Of a stretch of 6,758 bases of DNA, positions 1 to 6,134 are shown one piece after another; positions within the stretch are counted from its first letter, which is position 1, and every line of letters begins with the position of its first letter. The stretch comes from Candidatus Rifleibacteriota bacterium (GTDB lineage: Bacteria > Riflebacteria > Ozemobacteria > Ozemobacterales > Ozemobacteraceae): contig JAKQOH010000167.1 in NCBI GenBank assembly GCA_029565415.1, forward strand, positions 1 to 6,758. The letters run 5' to 3'. The position numbers and the translations under genes were made by a program. The notes beneath the pieces were generated by a model. It was not told the origin of the DNA and did not search any database. It saw only the letters and a list, made by a program, of their open reading frames with translations.

Positions 1-1
1 A

Positions 2-544
2 GACCAGATCGAGCGGGGAGACCTGATCCGCCCCCCCGGCGCCCTCGACGAGGCCGCCTTCCGGCAGAAGTGCATCCGGTGCCTCCAGTGCGTCCGTATC
101 TGCGCCTCGAACGGCGGCTGCCTCCAGCCCGACGGACTCGCTCACGGTCTTTCCGGGCTCTGGGCCCCCGCGGCCAACATGCGCACCGGCTACTGCGAGT
201 ACAACTGCAATCTGTGTGGAAACGTCTGCCCGACCGGGGCGATCCGCCGCCAGACCCTGACGGAAAAGCAGAAGAAGCCGCTCGGTCGCGCCGTATTCGA
301 CAAGAATTTCTGTATTCCCCACCGCCGCAACGAGGACTGTCTTGTCTGCGAGGAACACTGCCCCGTTCCCGACAAGGCGATCCGGTTCGAGATCCGTGAA
401 GGCCTGGCCCCCGACGGCACGAAGCACCTCGTCAAATACCCGTATGTTGTTCCCGACAAGTGCGTCGGGTGCGGCATCTGCGAGCACAAATGCCCCCTGC
501 CCGGCCGGCCCGGCATCTTCGTGGCGAACGAAAAGAAGCTCTGA
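2..544 (+). CDS. MauM/NapG-like polyferredoxin with four [4Fe-4S] motifs (5' end outside window)
   Basis: The frame is open from base 2 and closes with TGA at 542-544, giving 180 visible residues with no start codon, so the N-terminus lies upstream. Four cysteine sets are seen (numbering from the first visible residue): C24-x2-C27-x2-C30-x3-C34; C65-x3-C69-x2-C72-x3-C76-P; C104-x8-C113-x2-C116-x3-C120-P; and C154-x2-C157-x2-C160-x3-C164-P. The IRPPGAL segment before the first set and the GYCEYNC and CEEHCP segments are typical of MauM/NapG-type ferredoxins, which pass electrons between a membrane quinol-oxidising partner and periplasmic or membrane enzymes. The first set lacks the usual proline after its last cysteine and has an extra cysteine at C40. 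The missing N-terminus could be a Tat signal, as in NapG, or a fused NapH-like membrane domain; the window cannot decide. The electron-transfer role is secure at family level; the partner is unknown. A 60-base gap separates it from the DUF6485 gene, probably co-transcribed. Confidence 0.88.
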   Translation, partial: DQIERGDLIRPPGALDEAAFRQKCIRCLQCVRICASNGGCLQPDGLAHGLSGLWAPAANMRTGYCEYNCNLCGNVCPTGAIRRQTLTEKQKKPLGRAVFDKNFCIPHRRNEDCLVCEEHCPVPDKAIRFEIREGLAPDGTKHLVKYPYVVPDKCVGCGICEHKCPLPGRPGIFVANEKKL

Positions 545-604
545 CCGGGCGAACGGGCATTCCGTCCGACATTCCATATATTTACTACAATAGGAGACCG
601 CATC

Positions 605-805
605 ATGGCCGGCGACTGCAAATCGAAGAATCTCTCCCGCTGCACCTGCACGTATGAGCCCTGCCCACGCAAGGGGATCTGCTGCGAATGTATCGCCTAT
701 CACCGTAGCCACGGCGAAGCTCCCGGCTGCCTGTTCACGAAGGCCGGGGAAGCGACGTATGACCGGAGCATCGCGCACCTGATCGAAGACCGGAAACGCG
801 GTTGA
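605..805 (+). CDS. DUF6485 family small cysteine-rich protein
   Basis: This gene encodes 66 residues. The start is supported by AGGAG at 592-596, eight bases before the ATG. Eight cysteines (5, 13, 15, 20, 26, 27, 29, 42) form the pattern C-x7-C-x-C-x4-C-x5-CC-x-C-x12-C. Together with the segments CTCTYEPCPRKG, CCECIAYHR and TYDRSI, this matches my memory of the DUF6485 family, whose function is not established. There is no signal peptide or membrane segment, so it is probably cytoplasmic. The cysteine density and nearby histidines (33, 36) suggest a metal-binding (zinc or Fe-S) protein; that is inference. It lies 60 bases after the polyferredoxin on the same strand and is followed by a strong terminator, so it is probably the last gene of that transcript. 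The short AT-rich stretch before it contains TACAAT (586-591), but no matching -35 was found, so I do not call a separate promoter. Confidence 0.85.
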   Translation: MAGDCKSKNLSRCTCTYEPCPRKGICCECIAYHRSHGEAPGCLFTKAGEATYDRSIAHLIEDRKRG

Positions 806-814
806 AACGCCCGC

Positions 815-856
815 AAAAAACGCCGCCGCCCCATCCCGGGACGGCGGCGTTTTTTT
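815..856. terminator. Bidirectional intrinsic terminator between DUF6485 gene and MBL RNase gene
   Basis: A6 (815-820) leads into CGCCGCCG (821-828), which pairs perfectly with CGGCGGCG (842-849) followed by T7 (850-856). The inner bases CCC (830-832) and GGG (838-840) can lengthen the stem. The A-run and T-run make it work in both directions. It lies between two convergent genes: the plus-strand stop is at 803-805 and the minus-strand stop at 862-864. Confidence 0.93.
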
Positions 857-861
857 GAACC

Positions 862-2439
862 TCAGGCCGTTGTTTTGAGGGTTTCGGCAATGCGCAGCAG
901 GACGGCGCGGCGCTTGTCCTCGTCGGTCTGGGTGCGCATGAACTCGGCAAGCTGCAGCATCAGGCCGGCATACACGTTGTAAGAATCGACCTTCGGCGCT
1001 TCCGGGACGACGACCGGAGCCGCCTTCTCGACCGGTGGGAGCGCGGCGAGATCGAACGTCTGCCCGAGCGCCGGCACTTCCACGGCAAACCCCTTGAGGG
1101 CGCGGATCTTCCCGGCAAGCTCGGTGCGGGCATCGTCTTCCCCGTGAACGACGAATACACGGTCACGTACGGCGGAGATCTTCGAGACCCATTCCAGAAG
1201 ACCGTTCTGATCGGCATGTCCCGAGTATCCCGACATATCGGCGATCCTGGCCTTCACGGCAACTTCCTCGCCATGGATACGCACGGTTTTCTCGCCGTCG
1301 AGGAGCAGGCGCCCGAGGGTGCCCTCAGCCTGGTAGCCGACGAACAGGACCGTGTTCTGCGGCTTCCAGAGCTGATGTTTGAGGTGATGCTTGATGCGGC
1401 CTGCGTCACACATGCCGCTGGAGGACATGATGATGGCTCCCCGGGCGTTGTTGAGCGCCTTTGACTCCTCTGCCGAACGGGTGAACCGGAAGTGACTCGC
1501 ATCGAACAGCTTGCCGCGCTTCTTGAGGAGATTCGTCGCATCCTCGTCATACAACTCGGGATACTTGGCGAACACCTTGGTGGAATCGCTGGCGAGCGGG
1601 GAGTCGACGGTCACCTGGAGTTCAGGGATTTTCTTGTTTTCCATCAGGATCGTGAGATCGTGCATCAGATCCTGGGTGCGCTCGACGGCGAATGCCGGAA
1701 TGATGAGGTTCCCCCCGCGCTTCACGGTGTCGTTCACGACCTTCGCGAGCTGGTTCAGCCGCGCTTCCTTGTCATCGGGCGGCCGCACGCGGTTGCCGTA
1801 GGTGGACTCGACGAGCAGGAAATCCATTTCCGAAGCATATTCCGGGTCCTTGATGATCGGATGGTCTTTCGAGCCGAGATCGCCGGAAAACACGATCCGT
1901 TTGTCGATGCCGTCGCGCTGAACCCGGACATCGAGGAAGGACGAGCCGAGCAGGTGGCCGGCGTTCCTAAACAACACGGTGATTCCGGGAGCGGGTGTGG
2001 CCTGGTCCCCTTCTTTCACCGATTTCATCAGCTTCAAGGTTGCGGTGGCATCCTCTTCGGTATAGATCGGCTGGAGCTCCTCGAGACCTTTACGTTCATT
2101 CCGCCGGTTCTTGAGGGCAACTTCGGATTCCTGGATGCGCGCCGAGTCTGGGAGCATGTAGGCCATCAGATCGACGGTCGGGCCGGTTCCCCAGATGGTG
2201 CCGGAAAAGCCGTGCTTCACGAGTTTCGGCAGCAGGCCGGTATGGTCGATATGGGCATGAGTCACGAGAACGAAGTCGATTTCGGCAGGCTTGAAGGGGA
2301 ATGCGCCGTAGTTGCGCTCCCGCAGGGTCTTGCTTCCCTGGAACATCCCGCAGTCGACGAGAAACCGGACATCGCCGGTCTCGACTTCGTAGCAGGAGCC
2401 CGTGACGCAGCCAGCCGCGCCATGAAACGTGATCTTCAT
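862..2439 (-). CDS. Beta-CASP metallo-beta-lactamase-fold RNase (CPSF/YSH1-like)
   Basis: This gene encodes 525 residues of a predicted cytoplasmic zinc-dependent RNA endo- or exonuclease. Metal ligands are all visible: THAHIDH (H61, H63, D65, H66), GHLLGS (H162) and SGDLG (D187). Beta-CASP landmarks follow: E211 in VESTYGNR, SGHAD (H408) and VHGE (H432). The RNA-specificity segment includes SSSGMCDAGR near 339-348. Together these match the CPSF/YSH1-like bacterial RNases, such as the Thermus TTHA0252 type, rather than RNase J. I chose the ATG at 2437-2439 because AAGGAG lies nine bases upstream and MKITFHGAAGCVTGS is the usual family beginning. An in-frame ATG at 2532 would add 31 unlike residues and starts upstream of the transcription start expected from the distal promoter. 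Residues from about 465 onward form an Ala/Pro/Val-rich linker and a helical, charged tail beyond the catalytic fold, an unusual extension. All catalytic residues are intact. The substrate is unknown. Confidence 0.92.
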   Translation of the reverse strand: MKITFHGAAGCVTGSCYEVETGDVRFLVDCGMFQGSKTLRERNYGAFPFKPAEIDFVLVTHAHIDHTGLLPKLVKHGFSGTIWGTGPTVDLMAYMLPDSARIQESEVALKNRRNERKGLEELQPIYTEEDATATLKLMKSVKEGDQATPAPGITVLFRNAGHLLGSSFLDVRVQRDGIDKRIVFSGDLGSKDHPIIKDPEYASEMDFLLVESTYGNRVRPPDDKEARLNQLAKVVNDTVKRGGNLIIPAFAVERTQDLMHDLTILMENKKIPELQVTVDSPLASDSTKVFAKYPELYDEDATNLLKKRGKLFDASHFRFTRSAEESKALNNARGAIIMSSSGMCDAGRIKHHLKHQLWKPQNTVLFVGYQAEGTLGRLLLDGEKTVRIHGEEVAVKARIADMSGYSGHADQNGLLEWVSKISAVRDRVFVVHGEDDARTELAGKIRALKGFAVEVPALGQTFDLAALPPVEKAAPVVVPEAPKVDSYNVYAGLMLQLAEFMRTQTDEDKRRAVLLRIAETLKTTA

Positions 2440-2462
2440 CGTGTTCCTCTCCTTGGGCAAGT

Positions 2463-2498
2463 TTTTCCCATCATAGCAGAACCCAGCCTCGCTGGAAA
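2463..2498 (-). promoter_or_regulatory. Candidate proximal promoter of the MBL RNase gene
   Basis: Read on the minus strand, TTTCCA (2493-2498) stands 17 bases before TATGAT (2470-2475), which matches TATAAT at five of six positions. A TG one base before it (2477-2478) gives an extended -10. Transcription would begin near 2463, leaving a leader of about 24 bases that includes the AAGGAG site. A small hairpin (CCAGC, 3-base loop, GCTGG at 2483-2495) overlaps the spacer. This is a consensus match only. Confidence 0.42.
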
Positions 2499-2533
2499 CG
2501 CGGAATCCGGGAAAAAGAAACACCGCGCGCACT

Positions 2534-2561
2534 GTTATATTGCACGCAATATATAGTTCAA
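2534..2561 (-). promoter_or_regulatory. Candidate distal sigma70-type promoter of the MBL RNase gene
   Basis: On the minus strand, TTGAAC (2556-2561) is followed after 16 bases by TATAAC (2534-2539), a five-of-six match to TATAAT. Transcription would start near 2527, giving a leader of about 87 bases. The region is conspicuously AT-rich against GC-rich coding sequence on both sides. An 18-bp palindrome fills most of the spacer and overlaps the -10 box. Confidence 0.5.
2536..2553. promoter_or_regulatory. Operator-like palindrome inside the distal promoter
   Basis: TATATTGC and GCAATATA are exact 8-base inverted repeats separated by two bases. The site sits between the -35 and -10 boxes and covers four bases of the -10, the usual place for a dimeric repressor to block RNA polymerase. 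The loop is too short for a good RNA hairpin, which favours a protein-binding site. No regulator gene is present in the window. Confidence 0.5.
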
Positions 2562-2575
2562 AAATCGCAGGGGAT

Positions 2576-3004
2576 TCAGGACCGGATCACGGTCTTGACG
2601 GGGATCTTCTTCTTTTTCGCGTATTCGAGCAGCTTCTCCCGCCGCATCGGGTGCCGGACGGAAAACGGATGGGCGTGGCCCTCGAGGGTGTAGGACATCT
2701 CGACGATCGTGTGATACAGGTTGTACACGACCGTAACGCCGATGATGTCGCCCTCCTCGGTGGGGTCGAAGCTTTTGGGAATATGGCCGACGAGGCCATA
2801 TCGCCCTTTCGCGATCAGGTAGACATGGCTTTGCAGCTTCGGGCCGAGGGCCTTGAACTCGTCGGGCAGCAAGGGGATGTACGTGAACACGGTGCCCAGA
2901 TCCCCGTCGTCAAGCTGGACAGCCCAAGGCCTCGCGAACTCTTTCAGGGAAAGGGCTTCGCGGATCTGCTCGAAGATTTCGTTGGAGAGGGGTTTTGCGG
3001 CCAT
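2576..3004 (-). CDS. Hypothetical protein, 142 residues, family not recognised
   Basis: I do not recognise this protein. It has 142 residues, no cysteine, no signal peptide and no convincing membrane segment, so it is probably cytoplasmic. It looks like one compact alpha/beta domain: an N-terminal amphipathic helix (about 6-24), an acidic LDDGDLGTVF segment (31-40), strands around VYLIAKGRYGLVGHI (61-75) and DIIGVTVVYNLYHTIVEMSYTL (86-107), and a basic C-terminus (120-142) containing a four-lysine run. A His-rich turn, GHAHPF (109-114), precedes the basic tail. The frame stays open far upstream, but that part is antisense to the OPT gene and is not coding. The ATG at 3002-3004 or the one at 3011-3013 (three residues longer) is likely the start; neither has a clear Shine-Dalgarno, so the start is uncertain. 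It lies 136 bases upstream of the RNase gene on the same strand and is divergent from the OPT gene. Confidence 0.72.
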   Translation of the reverse strand: MAAKPLSNEIFEQIREALSLKEFARPWAVQLDDGDLGTVFTYIPLLPDEFKALGPKLQSHVYLIAKGRYGLVGHIPKSFDPTEEGDIIGVTVVYNLYHTIVEMSYTLEGHAHPFSVRHPMRREKLLEYAKKKKIPVKTVIRS

Positions 3005-3030
3005 GGCGTGCATTCTAGGGCAACGGGCGA

Positions 3031-3040
3031 TTGCATGCAA
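3031..3040. promoter_or_regulatory. Palindrome TTGCATGCAA in the divergent intergenic region
   Basis: This 10-bp perfect palindrome lies 18 bases upstream of the outer possible start of the unknown minus-strand gene and just before an A9 tract (3042-3050). Its core, TTGC-N2-GCAA, is the same as that of the operator-like site at 2536-2553. A 10-bp palindrome alone is common by chance, so only the shared core makes it notable. Confidence 0.25.
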
Positions 3041-3056
3041 GAAAAAAAAACCGAAG

Positions 3057-3085
3057 CTGACCCGGGGAACAACTTCTGGTAGAGT
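3057..3085 (+). promoter_or_regulatory. Weak candidate promoter of the OPT transporter gene
   Basis: CTGACC (3057-3062) and TAGAGT (3080-3085) are 17 bases apart, each matching the sigma70 consensus at four of six positions. Transcription would begin near 3091. A leader hairpin, GCCCC (3091-3095) with GGGGC (3102-3106), would then sit at the 5' end of the message, ahead of the GGAG at 3120-3123. No better match was seen in this gap. Confidence 0.33.
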
Positions 3086-3130
3086 GGTATGCCCCTGTTC
3101 CGGGGCCCATTCTCTTGTCGGAGTATCAAC

Positions 3131-4945
3131 GTGAATCAGCCTTCTGCCGCATCCGAAGCCCAGCAGCATGCACCCGAGGTGATCGATTACGACACCACGT
3201 TCCGGCTCACGCCGCGCGCGGTTTTCACCGGCATGCTCCTCGGCGGCTTCATGAGCCTGTCGAATCTGTATGTTGCGCTCAAAACGGGCTGGAGTATCGG
3301 CGTCTCGATCACGGCCGGCATTCTCGGCTTTGCCTTGTTCGCGTTTCTCCACCGCGTGGGGTTCGTCAAAACGCCGCTCGACTTGCAGGAAAACAACTAT
3401 CTCAAATCCGTTGCCAGCGCAGCAGGCTACATGACCGGCGGCGGCACCGTCGCGGCAATTCCGGCCCTGATGATGCTCACCGGCGAGACGATGGACCACT
3501 GGACCATGTTCTTCTGGATCACCTCGATTGCGATGATGGGCGTCATCATGGCGATCCCGATGAAGCAGCAGATGATCAACGTCGAGAAGCTGCGGTTTCC
3601 GACGGGCATCGCTGCCGCCGAAACCCTCCAGGCTCTTCACAGCAAGGGCAGCGAAGGACAGGAGAAGGCGAAGCTGCTCGGCATCGGGGGCATCGCAGGC
3701 GCGGTCGTGGCGTTCCTGCGCGATTTCAAGACCTCGTTCATGCCCTGGAACCTGCCGGAAAAACTGAAGATTCCCTACGTCACCCTCGCCGGCCAGCCGC
3801 TCGAAAAGTTCACCCTCTCCTTCGAGGGCAGCCTCATCATGATCGGCGCCGGCGCCATCATGGGCTTCCGGGCCGCCTGGAGCATGCTTCTGGGAGCGCT
3901 GATCAACTTTGCCGTTCTCGCTCCGATGCTCTACACGAGCGGCATCATCGATCCGAAACTCGGCTACAAGAACATCGTGGCCTGGAGCGTCTGGTTCGGC
4001 TCGGCGATGATCCTCACCAGCGGCCTGCTCGCCTTCGCCTTCCAGTGGAAATCCGTGCTGCGCGCCCTCAAGAGTGTCACCTCGGCGTTCACGGGGAAAA
4101 AGGCCGATGCGGCGTTCGAGAAGGAAGTGCCGATGCTCTGGTTCTTCATCGGCATGCTCATCTTCACCCCGATCGTCGTCTACCTCGAACATCTTTTCTT
4201 CGGCATCAAATACTGGATGGGCTTCCTTTCGGTCGTTCTGGGCTTCTTCATCGCGATCGTCGCCTGCCGCGCCACCGGCGAAACCGACACGACGCCCACC
4301 GGCGCCCTGGGAAAGATCACCCAGATCACGTATGGCATCCTCGATCCCGGCAACGTCACGACCAACCTGATGACGGCCAACGTCACGGGTGGCGTCGGTC
4401 TGCACTCGGCTGATCTTCTGACTGACCTCAAGACCGGCTACATTCTGAAAGCTGATCCCAAGCAGCAGTTCTGGGCCCAGTTCTTCGGGGTCGTCGCCGG
4501 ATCGCTGTTCGTCGTGCCCGCCTACAATCTGCTGATTCCGACCGCCGACGTCCTCGGCACCGACCAGTGGCCCGCCCCTGGCGCCCAGACATGGAAAGGC
4601 GTCGCGCAGATGCTGGCACAGGGCTTCTCCACCCTGCACTGGTCGGCCCAGCTCTCCCTGCTCATCGGCGGCATTCTCGGCATCCTGATCGTGCTGGCCG
4701 AGCGCAAATGGCCGGAATACCGCAAATACATCCCGTCCGCGACCGGCCTCGGCCTCGCGTTCACGACCCCCGCCTTCAACACCATCTCGATGTTCATCGG
4801 CGCCTGCATCACGCTCTTCCTCGAACGGCGCGACAAGGATATCGCCGAGAAGGCCGTCGTCCCCGTCAGCTCCGGCTTCATCGCCGGGGAAAGCCTGATC
4901 GGCGTTCTCATCGCCGCCCTGGCCGTCATCGGCATCGTGAAATAG
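3131..4945 (+). CDS. OPT family transporter (oligopeptide or metal-chelate uptake)
   Basis: This gene encodes 604 residues of an inner-membrane secondary transporter with about 13-15 hydrophobic segments by eye. Family landmarks in order: DYDTTFRLTPRAVFTGMLLG near the N-terminus, SLSNLYVALKTGW, LQENNYLKSVASAAGYMTGG, KLRFPTGIAAAETL (the conserved Pro-Thr-Gly segment before a helix), and GDTDTTPTG-like GETDTTPTGALGKITQ. The last hydrophobic segment ends almost at the C-terminus. Plant and fungal members move oligopeptides or metal-nicotianamine complexes, usually with protons; substrates of bacterial members are mostly unknown, so none is assigned. I chose GTG at 3131 because GGAG (3120-3123) lies seven bases before it. 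The in-frame ATG at 3089 would add 14 residues with no ribosome site and lies about at the predicted transcription start. The gene is complete, divergent from the unknown 142-residue gene, and ends at a strong terminator, so it is probably transcribed alone. Confidence 0.92.
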   Translation: MNQPSAASEAQQHAPEVIDYDTTFRLTPRAVFTGMLLGGFMSLSNLYVALKTGWSIGVSITAGILGFALFAFLHRVGFVKTPLDLQENNYLKSVASAAGYMTGGGTVAAIPALMMLTGETMDHWTMFFWITSIAMMGVIMAIPMKQQMINVEKLRFPTGIAAAETLQALHSKGSEGQEKAKLLGIGGIAGAVVAFLRDFKTSFMPWNLPEKLKIPYVTLAGQPLEKFTLSFEGSLIMIGAGAIMGFRAAWSMLLGALINFAVLAPMLYTSGIIDPKLGYKNIVAWSVWFGSAMILTSGLLAFAFQWKSVLRALKSVTSAFTGKKADAAFEKEVPMLWFFIGMLIFTPIVVYLEHLFFGIKYWMGFLSVVLGFFIAIVACRATGETDTTPTGALGKITQITYGILDPGNVTTNLMTANVTGGVGLHSADLLTDLKTGYILKADPKQQFWAQFFGVVAGSLFVVPAYNLLIPTADVLGTDQWPAPGAQTWKGVAQMLAQGFSTLHWSAQLSLLIGGILGILIVLAERKWPEYRKYIPSATGLGLAFTTPAFNTISMFIGACITLFLERRDKDIAEKAVVPVSSGFIAGESLIGVLIAALAVIGIVK

Positions 4946-4950
4946 TGATT

Positions 4951-4996
4951 GCGATATAAAAAAAGCGCCCCGGTCATGGGGCGCTTTTTTTATCGC
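4951..4996. terminator. Bidirectional intrinsic terminator between OPT and alr genes
   Basis: A7 (4958-4964) leads into GCGCCCC (4965-4971), loop GGTCAT, then GGGGCGC (4978-4984) and T7 (4985-4991). The arms extend further: GCGAT (4951-4955) pairs with ATCGC (4992-4996), interrupted only by a two-base TA bulge. The A/T symmetry makes it effective from either side. It closes the plus-strand OPT gene (stop 4943-4945) and the minus-strand alr operon (stop 5006-5008). Confidence 0.94.
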
Positions 4997-5005
4997 TGAA
5001 TGAGC

Positions 5006-6133
5006 TCATTCGAACGGGTCGAAGATGCGCTCGACGCGAGCGTCAATGCGGCAGGTGACCTCGTAGGTGATCGTGCCGAGCTTGTCTGCCCATTCCTGCG
5101 CGGTGATCGACTCGTCGCCCTGGGAGCCGATCAGCACGACCTCATCACCGACCTGGGCATGGGTGCGCGGTCCGAGGCAGGCCATGCTCTGGTCCATGCA
5201 GACACGGCCGACGATCGGGTGGGACTTGCCGCCCACGAGCACCCGGCCCTGGTTCGACCAGAGCCGGTTCAGGCCGTCGGCATACCCGGCCGGGAACGTC
5301 GCGATCCACGAATCCTCGGGCGCGACCCAGGTGCGGCCGTACCCGATCGAGGTGCCCTTCGTGACCTTCTTGAGGAAGGAGATGCGGGTCACGAACGAGA
5401 GTCCGGGCCGCAGCGGGATCGTCTGCGGCGTGTCTTTCGACGGATAGAAACCGTAGATCATGATGCCCGGCCGCACCAGGTCGAACCAGCCCTCGGGATG
5501 GCCGAGCACGGCGCCGGAGTTCGAACAGTGGACGAGCGGAATACGCCCGTGAATGCGCTTTTCGACCGAGTCGACGGCCTTGCGGAAGTTGGCGATCTGG
5601 CGGTCCGTAAACGTGGGGGTCGGCTCATCGCTGACCGGGAGATGGGTGAACACGCCTTCGAGCACGAGATTCGTCCATTCGTTCACGATCAGGCCGGCGA
5701 TCTCGGGCGCCTCTTCCGGCTGGCAACCAATGCGGCCCATTCCCGTGTCGAGCTTCAGATGCACGTTCACGCGTTTCCTAAGGCGGCCGGCGGCCTCGTT
5801 CAGGGCTTTCAGGTTCTCCCGGTCGCACACCGTGACCGAAAGACCGCTCTCGATCGCCGCATCCATCTCTTCGGGGAAGCAGGGGCTGAGCTTGAGGATC
5901 GGAAGCCGGATTCCCGCCCGGCGCAGCTGGATGCCCTCCGGAACCGTGGCGACGGCCAGCCAGTCGATGCCGATCTTTTCGGCCATCTTCGAGACCTCGA
6001 CGGCCCCATGACCGTAGGCATTCGCCTTCACGGCGATCATGATCTTGCGGTCCGGCCCGACGGCGCGGCGGATGCCGTCGAGATTGTAACGGATATTCTG
6101 CAGGTGGATGCGGGCGTGTGTCTGATACAGCAT
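5006..6133 (-). CDS. alr: Alanine racemase (PLP-dependent, EC 5.1.1.1)
   Basis: This gene encodes 375 residues, the normal length for Alr. The enzyme interconverts L- and D-alanine in the cytoplasm and supplies D-Ala for peptidoglycan. The PLP-binding lysine is K36 in AVKANAYGHGA. The second catalytic base is Y265 in SIGYGRT, the same number as in the Geobacillus enzyme. Other expected residues are R134 in DTGMGRIG, H202/S204 in the HCSNSGA segment, R221 in RPGIMIYG (the arginine that contacts the PLP ring nitrogen) and C312-M313-D314 in GRVCMDQ at the active-site entrance. The N-terminal barrel and C-terminal beta domain are both complete. The ATG start is supported by AAAGGAG, which lies inside the last codons of the upstream gene, six bases before the ATG. 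Only one base (6134) separates the upstream TGA from this ATG, so translation is probably coupled. No promoter is visible before it; it depends on the upstream operon. Confidence 0.96.
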   Translation of the reverse strand: MLYQTHARIHLQNIRYNLDGIRRAVGPDRKIMIAVKANAYGHGAVEVSKMAEKIGIDWLAVATVPEGIQLRRAGIRLPILKLSPCFPEEMDAAIESGLSVTVCDRENLKALNEAAGRLRKRVNVHLKLDTGMGRIGCQPEEAPEIAGLIVNEWTNLVLEGVFTHLPVSDEPTPTFTDRQIANFRKAVDSVEKRIHGRIPLVHCSNSGAVLGHPEGWFDLVRPGIMIYGFYPSKDTPQTIPLRPGLSFVTRISFLKKVTKGTSIGYGRTWVAPEDSWIATFPAGYADGLNRLWSNQGRVLVGGKSHPIVGRVCMDQSMACLGPRTHAQVGDEVVLIGSQGDESITAQEWADKLGTITYEVTCRIDARVERIFDPFE

Positions 6134-6134
6134 C

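Noticed and set aside
571..596. Separate promoter for the DUF6485 gene (AT-rich stretch with TACAAT)
   Set aside because: There is no -35 at a suitable distance, and the transcription start would fall almost at the start codon, leaving almost no leader and excluding the Shine-Dalgarno site.
2440..2532. Longer N-terminus for the RNase, starting at the ATG at 2532
   Set aside because: It would place 31 residues before the usual family N-terminus, has no ribosome site and would begin upstream of the likely transcription start. The ATG at 2439 has AAGGAG.
1492..2556. Plus-strand frame of 354 residues opposite the RNase gene
   Set aside because: It is antisense to a gene with all catalytic motifs intact, shows no family motif and has shadow-like composition.
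3115..4413. Plus-strand frame of 432 residues overlapping the OPT gene in another frame
   Set aside because: It is extremely rich in Arg and His and lacks any recognisable domain; the OPT frame has clear membrane segments and family motifs.
3005..4639. Minus-strand reading frame continuing upstream of the 142-residue gene, which would give one protein of 687 residues
   Set aside because: The upstream part is exactly antisense to the clearly recognisable OPT transporter, and its composition (Glu, Asp, His, Arg and Gly rich, no family motif) is that of a GC-driven shadow. Only the part downstream of about 3004-3013 lies outside the OPT gene.
4998..5011. 14-bp perfect palindrome GAATGAGCTCATTC over the alr stop codon
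   Set aside because: A perfect 14-bp palindrome is expected about 0.4 times by chance in a window of this size. It overlaps coding sequence and has no loop to form a hairpin.
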